The notes under the pieces: model-generated
Told to the model about the DNA's origin: nothing
Databases searched by the model: none
The model's input: only the letters and a program-made list of their open reading frames with translations
Position numbers and translations under genes: made by a program
Source of the DNA: Marivivens sp. LCG002
GTDB lineage: Bacteria > Pseudomonadota > Alphaproteobacteria > Rhodobacterales > Rhodobacteraceae
Direction of reading: 5' to 3'
Assembly: GCF_030264275.1 (NCBI RefSeq)
Contig: NZ_CP127165.1
Span: forward strand, 1,848,001-1,912,000
DNA: 64,000 bases
Shown: positions 16,682-25,411 of the stretch, piece after piece
Position numbering within the stretch: the first letter of the stretch is position 1
Layout: each line of letters begins with the position of its first letter

Positions 16682-17536
16682 ATGACGAGCAAACTGTCCC
16701 AACTTCTCAAAACCACGGCAGTCCCTGCTGTTGCACTCTTTGTGCTGGCGGGATGCCAGGGTGGCGGACTTCCCTTTGGCCAAAGCGATGCGACGCCAAG
16801 CGATGCACCCGCGCAATCGGTGCAACTGGTAGAGCGTGACATCGAGGCTCCCGAAGTCTTTCAAGTGACCGAAAAAGGCCTTTGGGACGGTCGTCCGTCT
16901 CTCGGCGGTGTTTGGGTTGCGCACCCCGATGTGCTCGACCCCGAGCGCGTGATCATCCGCAACCAGTCCAACGGCAAATTCGTGATCGGTGCGCTCTTCC
17001 GCCGCGAACGTGAAAACCCCGGCCCCGCACTTCAGGTGTCGTCGGATGCGGCTGCCGCGCTCGAGATGCTTGCCGGTGCGCCTGTTGAGCTTCAAGTCGT
17101 CGCTTTGCGCCGCGAAGAAGTGACCGAAACGGCGAATTCGGCGGTTGTCGATTTCGAAGCCCCGACCGAAGTGACCTCGACCGCACTCGATCCGGTTGCA
17201 GGCGCTGCCGCTGCGATTGACGCCGCCGAAAGCGTTCAAACGAGCGCAATCGATGCTCCGCCCGTTGTGGCTGCGCCCGTTGCACAGCCTGCCAGCAGCA
17301 CGCTGACCAAACCCTATATCCAGCTTGGCATTTTCAGCGTCGAGGAAAACGCGACCCGCACAGCCGACCAGATGCGCAGCGCGGGCATCGTTCCGACGGT
17401 CAAGGAGCAATCGAGCCAAGGCCGCGCCTTCTGGCGCGTGATCGTCGGCCCCGCCTCGACCGAAACCGAGCGCGCCGATCTCTTGGCCAAGGTCAAGGGC
17501 ATGGGCTTTGCCGATGCCTATGCGGTGACGAACTAA
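16682..17536 (+). CDS. SPOR-domain lipoprotein
   Basis: A 284-residue lipoprotein. The signal peptide ends in a lipobox, VLAGC, with Cys25 as the lipidation site. The middle is Ala/Glu/Val-rich, and the last ~75 residues form a SPOR domain (YIQLGIFSVEENATRTADQM ... FWRVIVGP), which binds denuded septal peptidoglycan. ATG 16682 follows GAGAG; the frame extends to 16652 without homology. It sits 17 bp before a PBP5-type carboxypeptidase, so both are probably one cell-wall operon. RlpA-type enzymatic motifs were not seen. Confidence 0.85.
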   Translation: MTSKLSQLLKTTAVPAVALFVLAGCQGGGLPFGQSDATPSDAPAQSVQLVERDIEAPEVFQVTEKGLWDGRPSLGGVWVAHPDVLDPERVIIRNQSNGKFVIGALFRRERENPGPALQVSSDAAAALEMLAGAPVELQVVALRREEVTETANSAVVDFEAPTEVTSTALDPVAGAAAAIDAAESVQTSAIDAPPVVAAPVAQPASSTLTKPYIQLGIFSVEENATRTADQMRSAGIVPTVKEQSSQGRAFWRVIVGPASTETERADLLAKVKGMGFADAYAVTN

Positions 17537-17553
17537 GAGGAACCCAAGAACCG

Positions 17554-18732
17554 ATGTCCGTGATCCCTGCCCTTCGCACTTTTGCCTATGCCGTCGTTTG
17601 TGTCGTCGCCGCTGGCGCGGCCCTCGCCCAGTCTTTCGAGACGCCCGCTCGCGCGGCCTATGTCTTTGACCAGACGACGAACACCGTCCTTCTCGACAAG
17701 AACGCAGACGAGCCCTTGCCGCCCGCGTCGATGTCCAAACTCATGACGGTCTATATGGCATTCGAAGCGATCGCATCGGGGCGTCTGGACATCAACGAAG
17801 AGCTGACCGTCTCGGAACATGCCATGTCCTACACCGGATCGAGCATGTTCCTGCGCTCGGGCGAACGGGTTCGGGTCGAAGATCTCCTTCGCGGGATCAT
17901 CATCCTTTCGGGCAATGACGCCAGCACGGTGATCGCAGAAGCTCTGTCGCCGGATGGAACCGAGGCCGGTTTTGCGCGCATGATGACCGAACGGGCAAAA
18001 CAGCTCGGCATGATGAACTCGACTTTTGCAAACTCGAACGGCTGGCCTGCCATCGGGCAGCGCATGTCGGTCCGTGACCTTGGTATTCTGGCCGACCGAC
18101 TGATTTCGGACTTCCCCACATTCTATCCGCTGTTTTCGGAGCAAGAGTTCCTGTTCGACGGTCGCGTGCCCTCGAACAGCCAGAACCGCAACCCGATCCT
18201 CGGTCTGGGACTGGGCGCTGACGGTCTCAAGACAGGACATACGATGGAAGCAGGCTACGGCCTTGTGGGATCGGCCAAACAAGGGGATCGCCGCATCATT
18301 TTCGTGATCACCGGCCTTGAAAGCGCCGCGCAACGGGCCGAAGAATCGAGCAAGATCATCAATTGGGCGTTTCGCCAGTTCGCCCAGAAGAACGTAGCTC
18401 GCGCCGGAACGCGTCTTGCTGATGCCAGCGTCTGGATGGGGGAAGCTGCAACCGTCGGGCTCACTGTCGCCGAAGACGTGAACCTTCTGGTCCCTGCATT
18501 GGGCGGCAACGACTTTGATGCCCAAGTGGTTTTCGATAGCCCGATTTCTGCGCCTGTTGCTGCGGGTCAGCAACTCGGCGAATTGGTTATCACGCTTGAA
18601 GGTCTGCCTGAAACCCGCGTCCCGCTAGTGGCGGAAAACGCAGTGGCGAACGGCGGCTTCGGTGTCAAACTCTCGACCGCGGCCAAGGTCATCCTCGGCA
18701 AGCTTCTGCCCGAGGCAGAGGTCGAAGGCTGA
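17554..18732 (+). CDS. D-alanyl-D-alanine carboxypeptidase, PBP5 family (S11)
   Basis: A 392-residue periplasmic penicillin-binding protein. A signal peptide ends near residue 25 (ALAQ). The three active-site motifs are present: SMSK with catalytic Ser59/Lys62, SGN at 119-121, and KTG at 226-228. The C-terminal beta-rich PBP5 domain spans about 285-385. It trims the terminal D-Ala of peptidoglycan stem peptides. It lies between a SPOR lipoprotein and tmk (3-bp gap), the arrangement common in Rhodobacterales. Paralogues exist in this family, so no dac letter is assigned. Confidence 0.93.
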   Translation: MSVIPALRTFAYAVVCVVAAGAALAQSFETPARAAYVFDQTTNTVLLDKNADEPLPPASMSKLMTVYMAFEAIASGRLDINEELTVSEHAMSYTGSSMFLRSGERVRVEDLLRGIIILSGNDASTVIAEALSPDGTEAGFARMMTERAKQLGMMNSTFANSNGWPAIGQRMSVRDLGILADRLISDFPTFYPLFSEQEFLFDGRVPSNSQNRNPILGLGLGADGLKTGHTMEAGYGLVGSAKQGDRRIIFVITGLESAAQRAEESSKIINWAFRQFAQKNVARAGTRLADASVWMGEAATVGLTVAEDVNLLVPALGGNDFDAQVVFDSPISAPVAAGQQLGELVITLEGLPETRVPLVAENAVANGGFGVKLSTAAKVILGKLLPEAEVEG

Positions 18733-18735
18733 TCC

Positions 18736-19377
18736 ATGGCAGAGCAAGGCCAAGGGATTTTCATTACTTTCGAAGGGATCGACGGTTCGGGCAAATCGAC
18801 CCAAGCTGTGCGTCTGTGCGAAAGGTTGAGCGCTTCTGGCGTTGATGTCCTGAGGACCCGCGAACCCGGTGGCAGTTCGGGCGCCGAAGAAATCCGCGCC
18901 CTCCTCCTCCAAGGGGAACCTGACCGCTGGTCCGCAGAAACCGAGATCCTTCTCTTTACCGCTGCGCGCCGTGATCATCTTGAAAAGACGATCCAGCCGG
19001 CTTTGGCACAGGGAAAATGCGTGATTTCCGACCGCTTTGCGGATTCCACACGTGTTTATCAGGGCGCAACGCGCGGCGATTTGCGCGGCACCGTCGACAA
19101 GCTCCATAGCCTCATGATCGGCAAAGAGCCCGACCTTACCTTCATCATCGACATGGACCCCAAAGTTGCTCTCGAGCGTGGCCTCGCGCGCAACTCTGGA
19201 GAGGACCGGTTCGAAGATTTCGGCCTCGGCTTTCAAGAAACGCTCCGTCACGGCTTTCTTGCGCTCGCACGGGATTTCCCCGAACGCTGCATCGTTGTCG
19301 ACGGCAACAGATCGCTCGAGGCCGTGGCCTCGGAGGTTGCTGCCTTTGCCGCAGACCGGCTCGGGATCGAGCTATGA
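18736..19377 (+). CDS. tmk: Thymidylate kinase
   Basis: A 213-residue dTMP kinase making dTDP for DNA synthesis. The P-loop is FEGIDGSGKST (about residues 11-21), the DR(Y/F) motif is SDRFADST, and REPGG is at about residue 42. The length is normal. The stop overlaps the holB start (ATGA at 19374-19377), indicating translational coupling. Cytoplasmic. Confidence 0.96.
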   Translation: MAEQGQGIFITFEGIDGSGKSTQAVRLCERLSASGVDVLRTREPGGSSGAEEIRALLLQGEPDRWSAETEILLFTAARRDHLEKTIQPALAQGKCVISDRFADSTRVYQGATRGDLRGTVDKLHSLMIGKEPDLTFIIDMDPKVALERGLARNSGEDRFEDFGLGFQETLRHGFLALARDFPERCIVVDGNRSLEAVASEVAAFAADRLGIEL

Positions 19378-20495
19378 GCGACGCCCTGCCCGAACCCGAT
19401 CGGATCGAGGGTGCCCCCCACCCGCGCGAAACAGACAGGGTCTTTGGCCAAGAGCGCGCGGAAGCGGATTTTCTCGAGGCCTATACCTCGGGCCGTCTTC
19501 ACTCAGGCTGGCTGATCACAGGGCCAAAGGGCGTCGGCAAGGCAACGCTTGCGTGGAAGATCGCGACCTTCCTTCTTGCCGAGCCGCCGCAGGAAGGTGG
19601 TCTCTTCGGTGATGCACCGCCTCCCCCGACGTCGCTCTATGTATCTGCGGATCATCCAGATGCGCGGCTTGTTCAATCGGGGGCGCATCCCCGTCTTTTT
19701 CTGGTCCGACGTCCCTATGACGAAAAATCGGGCAAACTCCGCTCCGAGATCACTGTCGATGCGGTGCGCGGCGTCAAGAATTTCTTCCATATGTCTGCCG
19801 CAGATGGTGGCCGCCGCGTTGTGATCGTCGATGCCGCAGACGAGATGAACCGCAATGCCGCGAACGCGATCCTCAAAGAACTCGAGGAACCCCCAGCGAA
19901 CACAACGATCCTGTTGATCGCGCATCAGCCCTCGCGCCTTCTTCCCACGATCCGCTCGCGGTGCCGAGAGCTGCGCTGTGCCCCTTTGGGGGCGCAGGAC
20001 ACCGCCGATGCCATGGCCCAAGCGGGGATCATGACCGATGGCGGCGAAGCCCTCGCCACGCTGGCAGGAGGTTCGGTCGGCGAAGCGATCCGCTTGGTCA
20101 ACCACGATGGCCTCCAACTCTATCACGAGATCGTGTCGCTCTTCGAAGGCATGCCGCGCATGGATCGCAACGCGGCAATCAAGCTGGCCGAAAGCTGCGC
20201 CGGCAAGAATGCCGAAACCCGTTTTCCCATGATGGTCGATTTGATCGACGTCTTTCTTGCGCGTGCCGCCCGTGCAGGCCTTTTGGGCGAGCCTTCGACC
20301 CAAGGCGCTCAGGGCGAAGCGCGTCTTCTGGCCCGTCTTTCACCGACCGATGTTGCGGCCCGCGCTTGGGCCGAACTTCAACAAGATCTGAGTGCCCGCG
20401 TGCGCCAAGGGCGGGCGGTGAACCTTGACCCTTCCGCCCTGATCCTTGATATGGTTCTTAGGATTGAGAAAACGGCGGTTCAGGTCGCCGCATAA
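19374..20495 (+). CDS. holB: DNA polymerase III subunit delta'
   Basis: A 373-residue clamp-loader subunit. The Walker A-like motif is GPKGVGKATLAWKIA; a zinc-type cysteine cluster is not evident. The sensor-like SRC motif appears as IRSRCRELR, preceded by VIVDAADEMNRNAANAILKELEEPP, the highly conserved delta' region. It loads the beta clamp together with delta and tau/gamma. It overlaps tmk by 4 bp and is followed by tatD after 19 bp. Housekeeping copy. Confidence 0.94.
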   Translation: MSDALPEPDRIEGAPHPRETDRVFGQERAEADFLEAYTSGRLHSGWLITGPKGVGKATLAWKIATFLLAEPPQEGGLFGDAPPPPTSLYVSADHPDARLVQSGAHPRLFLVRRPYDEKSGKLRSEITVDAVRGVKNFFHMSAADGGRRVVIVDAADEMNRNAANAILKELEEPPANTTILLIAHQPSRLLPTIRSRCRELRCAPLGAQDTADAMAQAGIMTDGGEALATLAGGSVGEAIRLVNHDGLQLYHEIVSLFEGMPRMDRNAAIKLAESCAGKNAETRFPMMVDLIDVFLARAARAGLLGEPSTQGAQGEARLLARLSPTDVAARAWAELQQDLSARVRQGRAVNLDPSALILDMVLRIEKTAVQVAA

Positions 20496-20514
20496 CAAGC
20501 GCCGGACCCCATTC

Positions 20515-21303
20515 ATGACACTTGCACGCATCGTAGACAGCCACTGCCATCTCGACTTTCCCGATTTCGAAGGAGAGGTCGACGAGGTCGTGGCGCGTGC
20601 CGTCGCGGCGGGCGTCGAGCGCATGGTCACCATTTGCACCAAGACCCAGAACGAACCAAAGGTTCGTGCGATCGCCGAGAAATTCGCACCTGTTTATTAT
20701 GCCTTCGGCATCCACCCGATGAGCGCCGCCTCTGAACCCCTGATGACGGTCGAGCGGCTCGTCGAAGTGGCACAGCATCCCAAGATGGTCGGCATCGGCG
20801 AAACGGGGCTGGATTATTACTACACCGCCGAAAGCGCCGAGATCCAGAAAACATCGCTTCGTATCCACATCGAAGCGGCGCGCGAAACGGGCCTTCCGCT
20901 TATCATCCATTCGCGTTCGGCGGATGAAGATATGGCCGCGATCCTGACCGATGAATTCCGCAAAGGGGCGTATTCCTGCGTCATGCATTGCTTTTCTTCG
21001 GGTCCAGAGCTTGCCCGCCAAATGCTTGATCTGGGGTTCTATCTCTCGATGTCCGGCATTGCGACTTTCCCCAAAAGCCAAGAGGTCCGTGATATTTTCG
21101 CCGCTGCCCCGCTGGACCGCATTCTTGTAGAAACCGACAGCCCCTACCTTGCACCCAAGCCCTATCGCGGCAAACGGAACGAGCCGGCTTACACCGCTCA
21201 CACCGCCGCCGTCGGTGCCGAGGTGTTCGGGATAAGCTATGAAGACTTCGCCACCGCAACCACGGCCAATTTCGACCGCCTGTTTACAAAGGCTTCCGCA
21301 TGA
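20515..21303 (+). CDS. tatD: TatD-family metal-dependent hydrolase (DNase)
   Basis: A 262-residue TIM-barrel hydrolase. Metal and family motifs: DSHCHLDFPDF at the N-terminus, GIHP, GIGETGLDYYY, IHSR, MHCFSSG, and ETDSPYLAPKPYRGKRNEP. ATG 20515 begins just before the first metal motif; the frame is open to 20446. Members are 3'-5' nucleases or D-aminoacyl-tRNA deacylases. Its stop overlaps the next gene (ATGA at 21300-21303), and the tmk-holB-tatD-MBL order is conserved among alphaproteobacteria. Confidence 0.93.
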   Translation: MTLARIVDSHCHLDFPDFEGEVDEVVARAVAAGVERMVTICTKTQNEPKVRAIAEKFAPVYYAFGIHPMSAASEPLMTVERLVEVAQHPKMVGIGETGLDYYYTAESAEIQKTSLRIHIEAARETGLPLIIHSRSADEDMAAILTDEFRKGAYSCVMHCFSSGPELARQMLDLGFYLSMSGIATFPKSQEVRDIFAAAPLDRILVETDSPYLAPKPYRGKRNEPAYTAHTAAVGAEVFGISYEDFATATTANFDRLFTKASA

Positions 21304-22100
21304 GTGATCGCATCGAGTTCCGTATCCTTGGCTGTGGCTCTTCGGGCGGCGTGCCGCGTATCGGCGGGTTTTGGGGCGAATGCGATCCCGCCAACCCGAA
21401 GAACCGCCGCACGCGTTGCTCAGCTCTGGTCACCCGCTTTGGCTCCGAAGGTGTGACCCGCGTCCTGATCGACACCTCGCCCGACATGCGCCAACAGCTC
21501 ATCGACGCCGAAGTCGGCGAGATCGACGCCGTGGTTATGACCCATTCGCATGCCGACCACGTGCACGGTATCGACGACCTTCGGCAGATTGTGTTCAACA
21601 CCCGCGCAAGGCTGCAGGTCTGGGCCGATGGTGATACCTCGGACGCGCTGCTCTCGCGCTTCGGCTATGCCTTTGTTCAGCCCAAAGGGTCCCCCTATCC
21701 ACCGATATGTGATCTCAACAGCATCGACGCACCCTTCGAGATTACGGGCAAAGGCGGCCCGATTACTTTCGAGCCGTTCCAGGTCAACCACGGATCGATC
21801 GACGCTCTGGGTTTCCGCATCCATGGGCTCGCCTATCTGCCTGATGTGGCTCATATTCCCGACGACGTCTGGCCCGTTCTGGAAGGTCTCGATGTCTGGG
21901 TCGTCGATGCGCTTCGCCGCACGCCGCACCCTACCCATTCCCACCTGGCCCAGACGCTGGAGTGGATCGAACGGGTCAAGCCCAAGCGGGCGGTTCTTAC
22001 CAATATGCATATCGATCTCGATTACGCGGATGTGGCGGCCGAAACGCCAGACCACATCGACCCCGCCTTTGACGGCATGACCATCACCCTGCCGCTCTAG
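21300..22100 (+). CDS. MBL-fold metallo-hydrolase (PhnP-like)
   Basis: A 266-residue metallo-beta-lactamase-fold protein. The metal motif is THSHADHVHGIDDL (HxHxDH), preceded by a LGCGSSGGVPRI N-terminus and followed by a second His region, FQVNHGSIDALGFRI, and THSHL/TNMHIDLDY near the C-terminus. This arrangement fits PhnP-like cyclic phosphodiesterases. It overlaps tatD by 4 bp. Substrate not determined; a role in RNA or nucleotide processing is inferred from its neighbours. Confidence 0.88.
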   Translation: MSDRIEFRILGCGSSGGVPRIGGFWGECDPANPKNRRTRCSALVTRFGSEGVTRVLIDTSPDMRQQLIDAEVGEIDAVVMTHSHADHVHGIDDLRQIVFNTRARLQVWADGDTSDALLSRFGYAFVQPKGSPYPPICDLNSIDAPFEITGKGGPITFEPFQVNHGSIDALGFRIHGLAYLPDVAHIPDDVWPVLEGLDVWVVDALRRTPHPTHSHLAQTLEWIERVKPKRAVLTNMHIDLDYADVAAETPDHIDPAFDGMTITLPL

Positions 22101-22124
22101 GCATTTCAGCACAAAGGTCCCACT

Positions 22125-23054
22125 ATGGGCGCTCTCATAGACGTTATCCTGCCCGTTTTCATCGTGATCGGCGCGGGCTATCTCGCCGTTTGGCGCAAGT
22201 TATTTCCCGACGAAGGCGTCACCTTCGTCATGAAGTTCGCCCAGAACTTTGCAATTCCCTGCCTTCTCTTCACTGGGGTGGCCAAGCTTGACATCGGTCA
22301 GAATTTCAACCTGCCCTTGCTGGTGAGCTTTTATACGGGTGCGATCACAGGTTTTGTCGTCGGCATGCTGGGGGGACGCTTCATCTTCAAGCGCTCTTGG
22401 GAAGATGCGATTGCCTTTGGCTTCATCGGTCTCTTTTCCAACTCGCTCCTTCTTGGCGTTCCGATCACCGAACGAGCTTATGGCGCAGATGCTCTCGTCT
22501 CCAACTTTGCGATCATCGCGATCCACTCGCCGCTTTGCTATGCCATCGGCATCACGGCGATGGAGATCACCCAGAACAAGGGCGGATCGCTTGCCAAGCT
22601 TCCGGGCAAGGTTCTCAATGCCATGTTCCACAATGCGTTGATCGTCGGGATCACGCTGGGCGCCATCGTAAATCTTGGTAACATTCCTTTGCCCAATGTC
22701 CTCTGGGACGCCATCGGCCTTATGACAAGAGCGGGTCTTCCTGCGGCGCTTTTCGCTCTGGGCGGCGTGCTTTATCGCTATCGCCCCGAGGGCGACATGC
22801 GCGCCATTCTCTTCATGGTTTTCGTTTCCCTCATCATTCACCCGACGGTGACATGGACCATGGGCAAATGGCTCGGGATCACCCAAGGTGAGTTCCGTTC
22901 GGCGGTACTGACGGCATCGATGGCCCCCGGTGTGAATGCGTTCCTCTTCGCGAACATGTATCAACGCGCAATGCGTGTTGCCGCCTCGACTGTTCTGATC
23001 GCAACTGCCGCTTCGATCCTCACCGTGTGGGGCTGGCTCTTGATCATCCCCTAG
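22125..23054 (+). CDS. AEC-family (auxin efflux carrier-like) transporter
   Basis: A 309-residue membrane protein of about ten helices. Conserved features: the N-terminal VILPVFIVIGAGYLAVWRK, NFAIPCLLF, and a C-terminal TASMAPGVNAFLFANMY, typical of AEC (MleP/YfdV) carriers that move dicarboxylates or similar small acids. It starts 25 bp past the MBL gene, so it may be the last gene of that run. It faces the minus-strand ABC operon, with a bidirectional terminator between. Confidence 0.88.
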   Translation: MGALIDVILPVFIVIGAGYLAVWRKLFPDEGVTFVMKFAQNFAIPCLLFTGVAKLDIGQNFNLPLLVSFYTGAITGFVVGMLGGRFIFKRSWEDAIAFGFIGLFSNSLLLGVPITERAYGADALVSNFAIIAIHSPLCYAIGITAMEITQNKGGSLAKLPGKVLNAMFHNALIVGITLGAIVNLGNIPLPNVLWDAIGLMTRAGLPAALFALGGVLYRYRPEGDMRAILFMVFVSLIIHPTVTWTMGKWLGITQGEFRSAVLTASMAPGVNAFLFANMYQRAMRVAASTVLIATAASILTVWGWLLIIP

Positions 23055-23079
23055 GACCAGCGCGCGTTCCGGACAAACA

Positions 23080-23112
23080 AAAACGCCGGCCCAAAGAGCC
23101 GGCGTTTTCTTT
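23080..23112. terminator. Bidirectional terminator between AEC carrier and ABC operon
   Basis: AAAACGCCGGC (23080-23090) and GCCGGCGTTTT (23098-23108) form an 11-bp stem with a 7-nt loop. T-runs on both strands make it work for both convergent transcripts. Confidence 0.88.
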
Positions 23113-23130
23113 TGGATGAAAGCGTGCCGA

Positions 23131-23997
23131 TCAGGTTGGCGACATACCGCGCAGACGCTCGGAGCGGCGGCGAAGCATTTCCACGGTGGTCAAGAGGCCG
23201 ATCGAGACCACCACAAGGATCGTCGCAACGGCGAGGATGGTCGGGCTGATCTGTTCGCGCAGACCGATGAACATCTGCCACGGCAGGGTCTTTTGACCTG
23301 CCGAACCGACGAGAAGAACCACAACCACTTCGTCGAACGAGGTGATGAAGGCAAAGAGACCACCCGAAATCACACCAGGAAGGATCAGAGGCATCTGAAC
23401 GCGGAAGAATGTGGTCAGCGGGTCGGCCCCCATATTCGCAGCCGCACGGGTCAGCGAGGTATCAAAACCCGACAGGGTCGCGGTCACAGTGATGATCACG
23501 AACGGAATACCAAGCGCAGCATGCGCAAGAACAACGCCCGCGAACGTCCCCTGAAGCCCGATGTTCGCATAAAAAAAGAACATACCGGCCGAGGTGATGA
23601 TCAGGGGAACAATCATCGGCGAGATCAGGAGCGCTGTGATCTGGCGTTTGAACGGCACATGCGGCTGGGTCAAGCCGATCGCGGCCAAGGTCCCGAGGCT
23701 GACCGAGATGAGCGTTGCAAGCGGTGCGATCTTGATCGAGTTGCCGAACGCCTGAAGCCAGCTGTAGTCGCCGTTTTCACCAAAGAAGTCGCGATAATGC
23801 TTGAGCGAGAACCCATCGGGATCAAGCCGCAGCATCTCTGGCGTAAAGGTGAAGAAGTCCTGAGAGTTGAAGGACAGCGGGATCACAACAAGGATCGGGA
23901 AGATCAGATAGAAGAAGATCAGCCCACAGATCACGCGGAAGGTATAGAACCAAATCCGCTGACCGGTTGTTGCATAGGGTTGGAGAGTGGTTGCCAT
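23131..23997 (-). CDS. ABC transporter permease, PotC-like (polyamine/opine type)
   Basis: A 288-residue inner-membrane permease with six predicted helices. The EAA loop that docks to the ATPase is RAAANMGADPLTTFFRVQMPLI. It begins 6 bp after the PotB-like gene and is the last gene of a four-gene operon (ATPase, binding protein, PotB-like, PotC-like). The substrate class, spermidine/putrescine or a related cation, is inferred from the family. Transcription ends at the hairpin at 23080-23112. Confidence 0.9.
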   Translation of the reverse strand: MATTLQPYATTGQRIWFYTFRVICGLIFFYLIFPILVVIPLSFNSQDFFTFTPEMLRLDPDGFSLKHYRDFFGENGDYSWLQAFGNSIKIAPLATLISVSLGTLAAIGLTQPHVPFKRQITALLISPMIVPLIITSAGMFFFYANIGLQGTFAGVVLAHAALGIPFVIITVTATLSGFDTSLTRAAANMGADPLTTFFRVQMPLILPGVISGGLFAFITSFDEVVVVLLVGSAGQKTLPWQMFIGLREQISPTILAVATILVVVSIGLLTTVEMLRRRSERLRGMSPT

Positions 23998-24003
23998 AAT
24001 CTT

Positions 24004-25281
24004 TTACCCCAGCTTCACGTTATCGACGCCGACAAGCTTGTCGTAGATGTAGTAGAGAACCAGAACCACCACGAGCATCACCGTGCCGAGCGCGGCTGCA
24101 AGTCCCCAGTTACCCGAGGCCGAGAACTGGTAGTAGATGCGGTTCGAAATGAACGTGCCGTCTGCACCGCCCACGAGTTCGGGGGTGATGAAGTAGCCGA
24201 CTGCAAGGATGAACACGAGAAGTCCACCTGCCCCGATACCGGGCGTCGTTTGCGGGAAGTAAACCCGAAGGAACGCGACGGTGTTGGTCGCACCAAGCGA
24301 CTTGGCGGCACGCAGATAGGACGGCGGGATCGTCTTCATCACCGAGTAGAGCGGCAGAACCATAAAGGGCAGAAGGATATGGGTCATCGCGATGATCACA
24401 CCAAGCTGGTTGTTGATCAGCGAAAGACGATCCTCGAATCCCAGCCAGATCCAGATGTCGTTAATGACACCCTGTTCCTGGAGTAGGATTTTCCATGCGG
24501 AGGTGCGCACCAGAAGCGACGTCCAGAAGGGCAGAAGCACAAGGATCAGCAACAGGTTGGAGGTGCGCGCCGGAAGGTCCGCCAGCAACCAGGCCACGGG
24601 ATAGCCCAGCGCCAGCGTGCAGAGCGTAATAACAAGGCTGAGGCCGAGCGTTCTCAGCAGCAGCTTTTGGTATACGCGCTCATCTGGGTCCTTGAGCTTG
24701 ATGCCGTCCAGCGTGCGCTCGGCGTCAAAAGCGGCAAGGAAATAATTGATCGTGTAGCGACCCGAGTTCGACTTGATCGTGGCCCAGTAATCGATACGGC
24801 CCCAATCTTTGTCGATGTCGAGGAAGGCTTCCTTGAGGTTGCCGCCTTCAGGGTCGAGCTTGGTCACAGGACGCCCCGACTTGCGGAACAGCGACGACAT
24901 ACCCGGGGTTTCATAGTTGAAACGGCGACCGAGCTGTGTGTGGAGCTTGTTATCGAAAGCGGCCGAAAAATCGATCGCCATCGCGCGATAAACGGCTTCG
25001 GGCGGGGTTTCACCCGACGCGGGATCCCACTCCTCGAGCTCTGCTACAACGTTGGGAAGAACGTCGGGAATGTAATCCGTGCCGACGGTGTTCTGGACCG
25101 AACGAAGAAGCATCTCACCAATCGGGAACACAAAGCTCACGAGGATGAAAAGCAAAAGCGGTGCGATCAGCGCAAGCGCGCGGATCTTTTGCGCCCGCAA
25201 TGCGCGATCGAGACTTTTCTTAAGCGGAGTGCCGTCTGCGGCAAGCATCACGCCGCCCGTGGTGCTGTCATCTTGAGCCAT
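24004..25281 (-). CDS. ABC transporter permease, PotB-like, with large periplasmic insertion
   Basis: A 425-residue permease, longer than the ~285 residues usual for PotB. After the first helix (about 29-52) there is a ~130-residue hydrophilic region (SVQNTVGTDYIPDVL ... DPDERVYQ), predicted to face the periplasm, before the remaining five helices. The EAA loop is RAAKSLGATNTVAFLRVYFP. ATG 25281 is preceded by AGGGAGCG; an in-frame extension to 25365 is unsupported. It lies between the binding-protein gene (130-bp gap holding a hairpin) and the PotC-like gene. Confidence 0.88.
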   Translation of the reverse strand: MAQDDSTTGGVMLAADGTPLKKSLDRALRAQKIRALALIAPLLLFILVSFVFPIGEMLLRSVQNTVGTDYIPDVLPNVVAELEEWDPASGETPPEAVYRAMAIDFSAAFDNKLHTQLGRRFNYETPGMSSLFRKSGRPVTKLDPEGGNLKEAFLDIDKDWGRIDYWATIKSNSGRYTINYFLAAFDAERTLDGIKLKDPDERVYQKLLLRTLGLSLVITLCTLALGYPVAWLLADLPARTSNLLLILVLLPFWTSLLVRTSAWKILLQEQGVINDIWIWLGFEDRLSLINNQLGVIIAMTHILLPFMVLPLYSVMKTIPPSYLRAAKSLGATNTVAFLRVYFPQTTPGIGAGGLLVFILAVGYFITPELVGGADGTFISNRIYYQFSASGNWGLAAALGTVMLVVVLVLYYIYDKLVGVDNVKLG

Positions 25282-25373
25282 TTTCGCTCCCTGTCTTTTT
25301 ATCAGGTCCTTTGTGAACCTTTGTCTTTGCGGGACGCTCCCAGCCGAAGCGCCTTGCGAAAACAAAGCGGGGT

Positions 25374-25397
25374 GCAGAGGGCCAAGCGGCCCTCTGC
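25374..25397 (-). repeat. Strong intercistronic hairpin after the binding-protein gene
   Basis: GCAGAGGGCC (25374-25383) and GGCCCTCTGC (25388-25397) form a perfect 10-bp stem with a 4-nt loop. It lies 14 bp past the binding-protein stop, inside the operon. On the minus strand it is followed by a partly T-rich stretch, so it may protect the upstream mRNA end or attenuate the permease genes. Confidence 0.7.
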
Positions 25398-25411
25398 GAA
25401 AGGTGCCCAGA

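Noticed and set aside
23116-24486. A 456-residue open plus-strand frame opposite the ABC permease genes
   Set aside because: Composition is charged and repetitive, no domain is recognisable, and the opposite strand encodes clear permeases with EAA loops.
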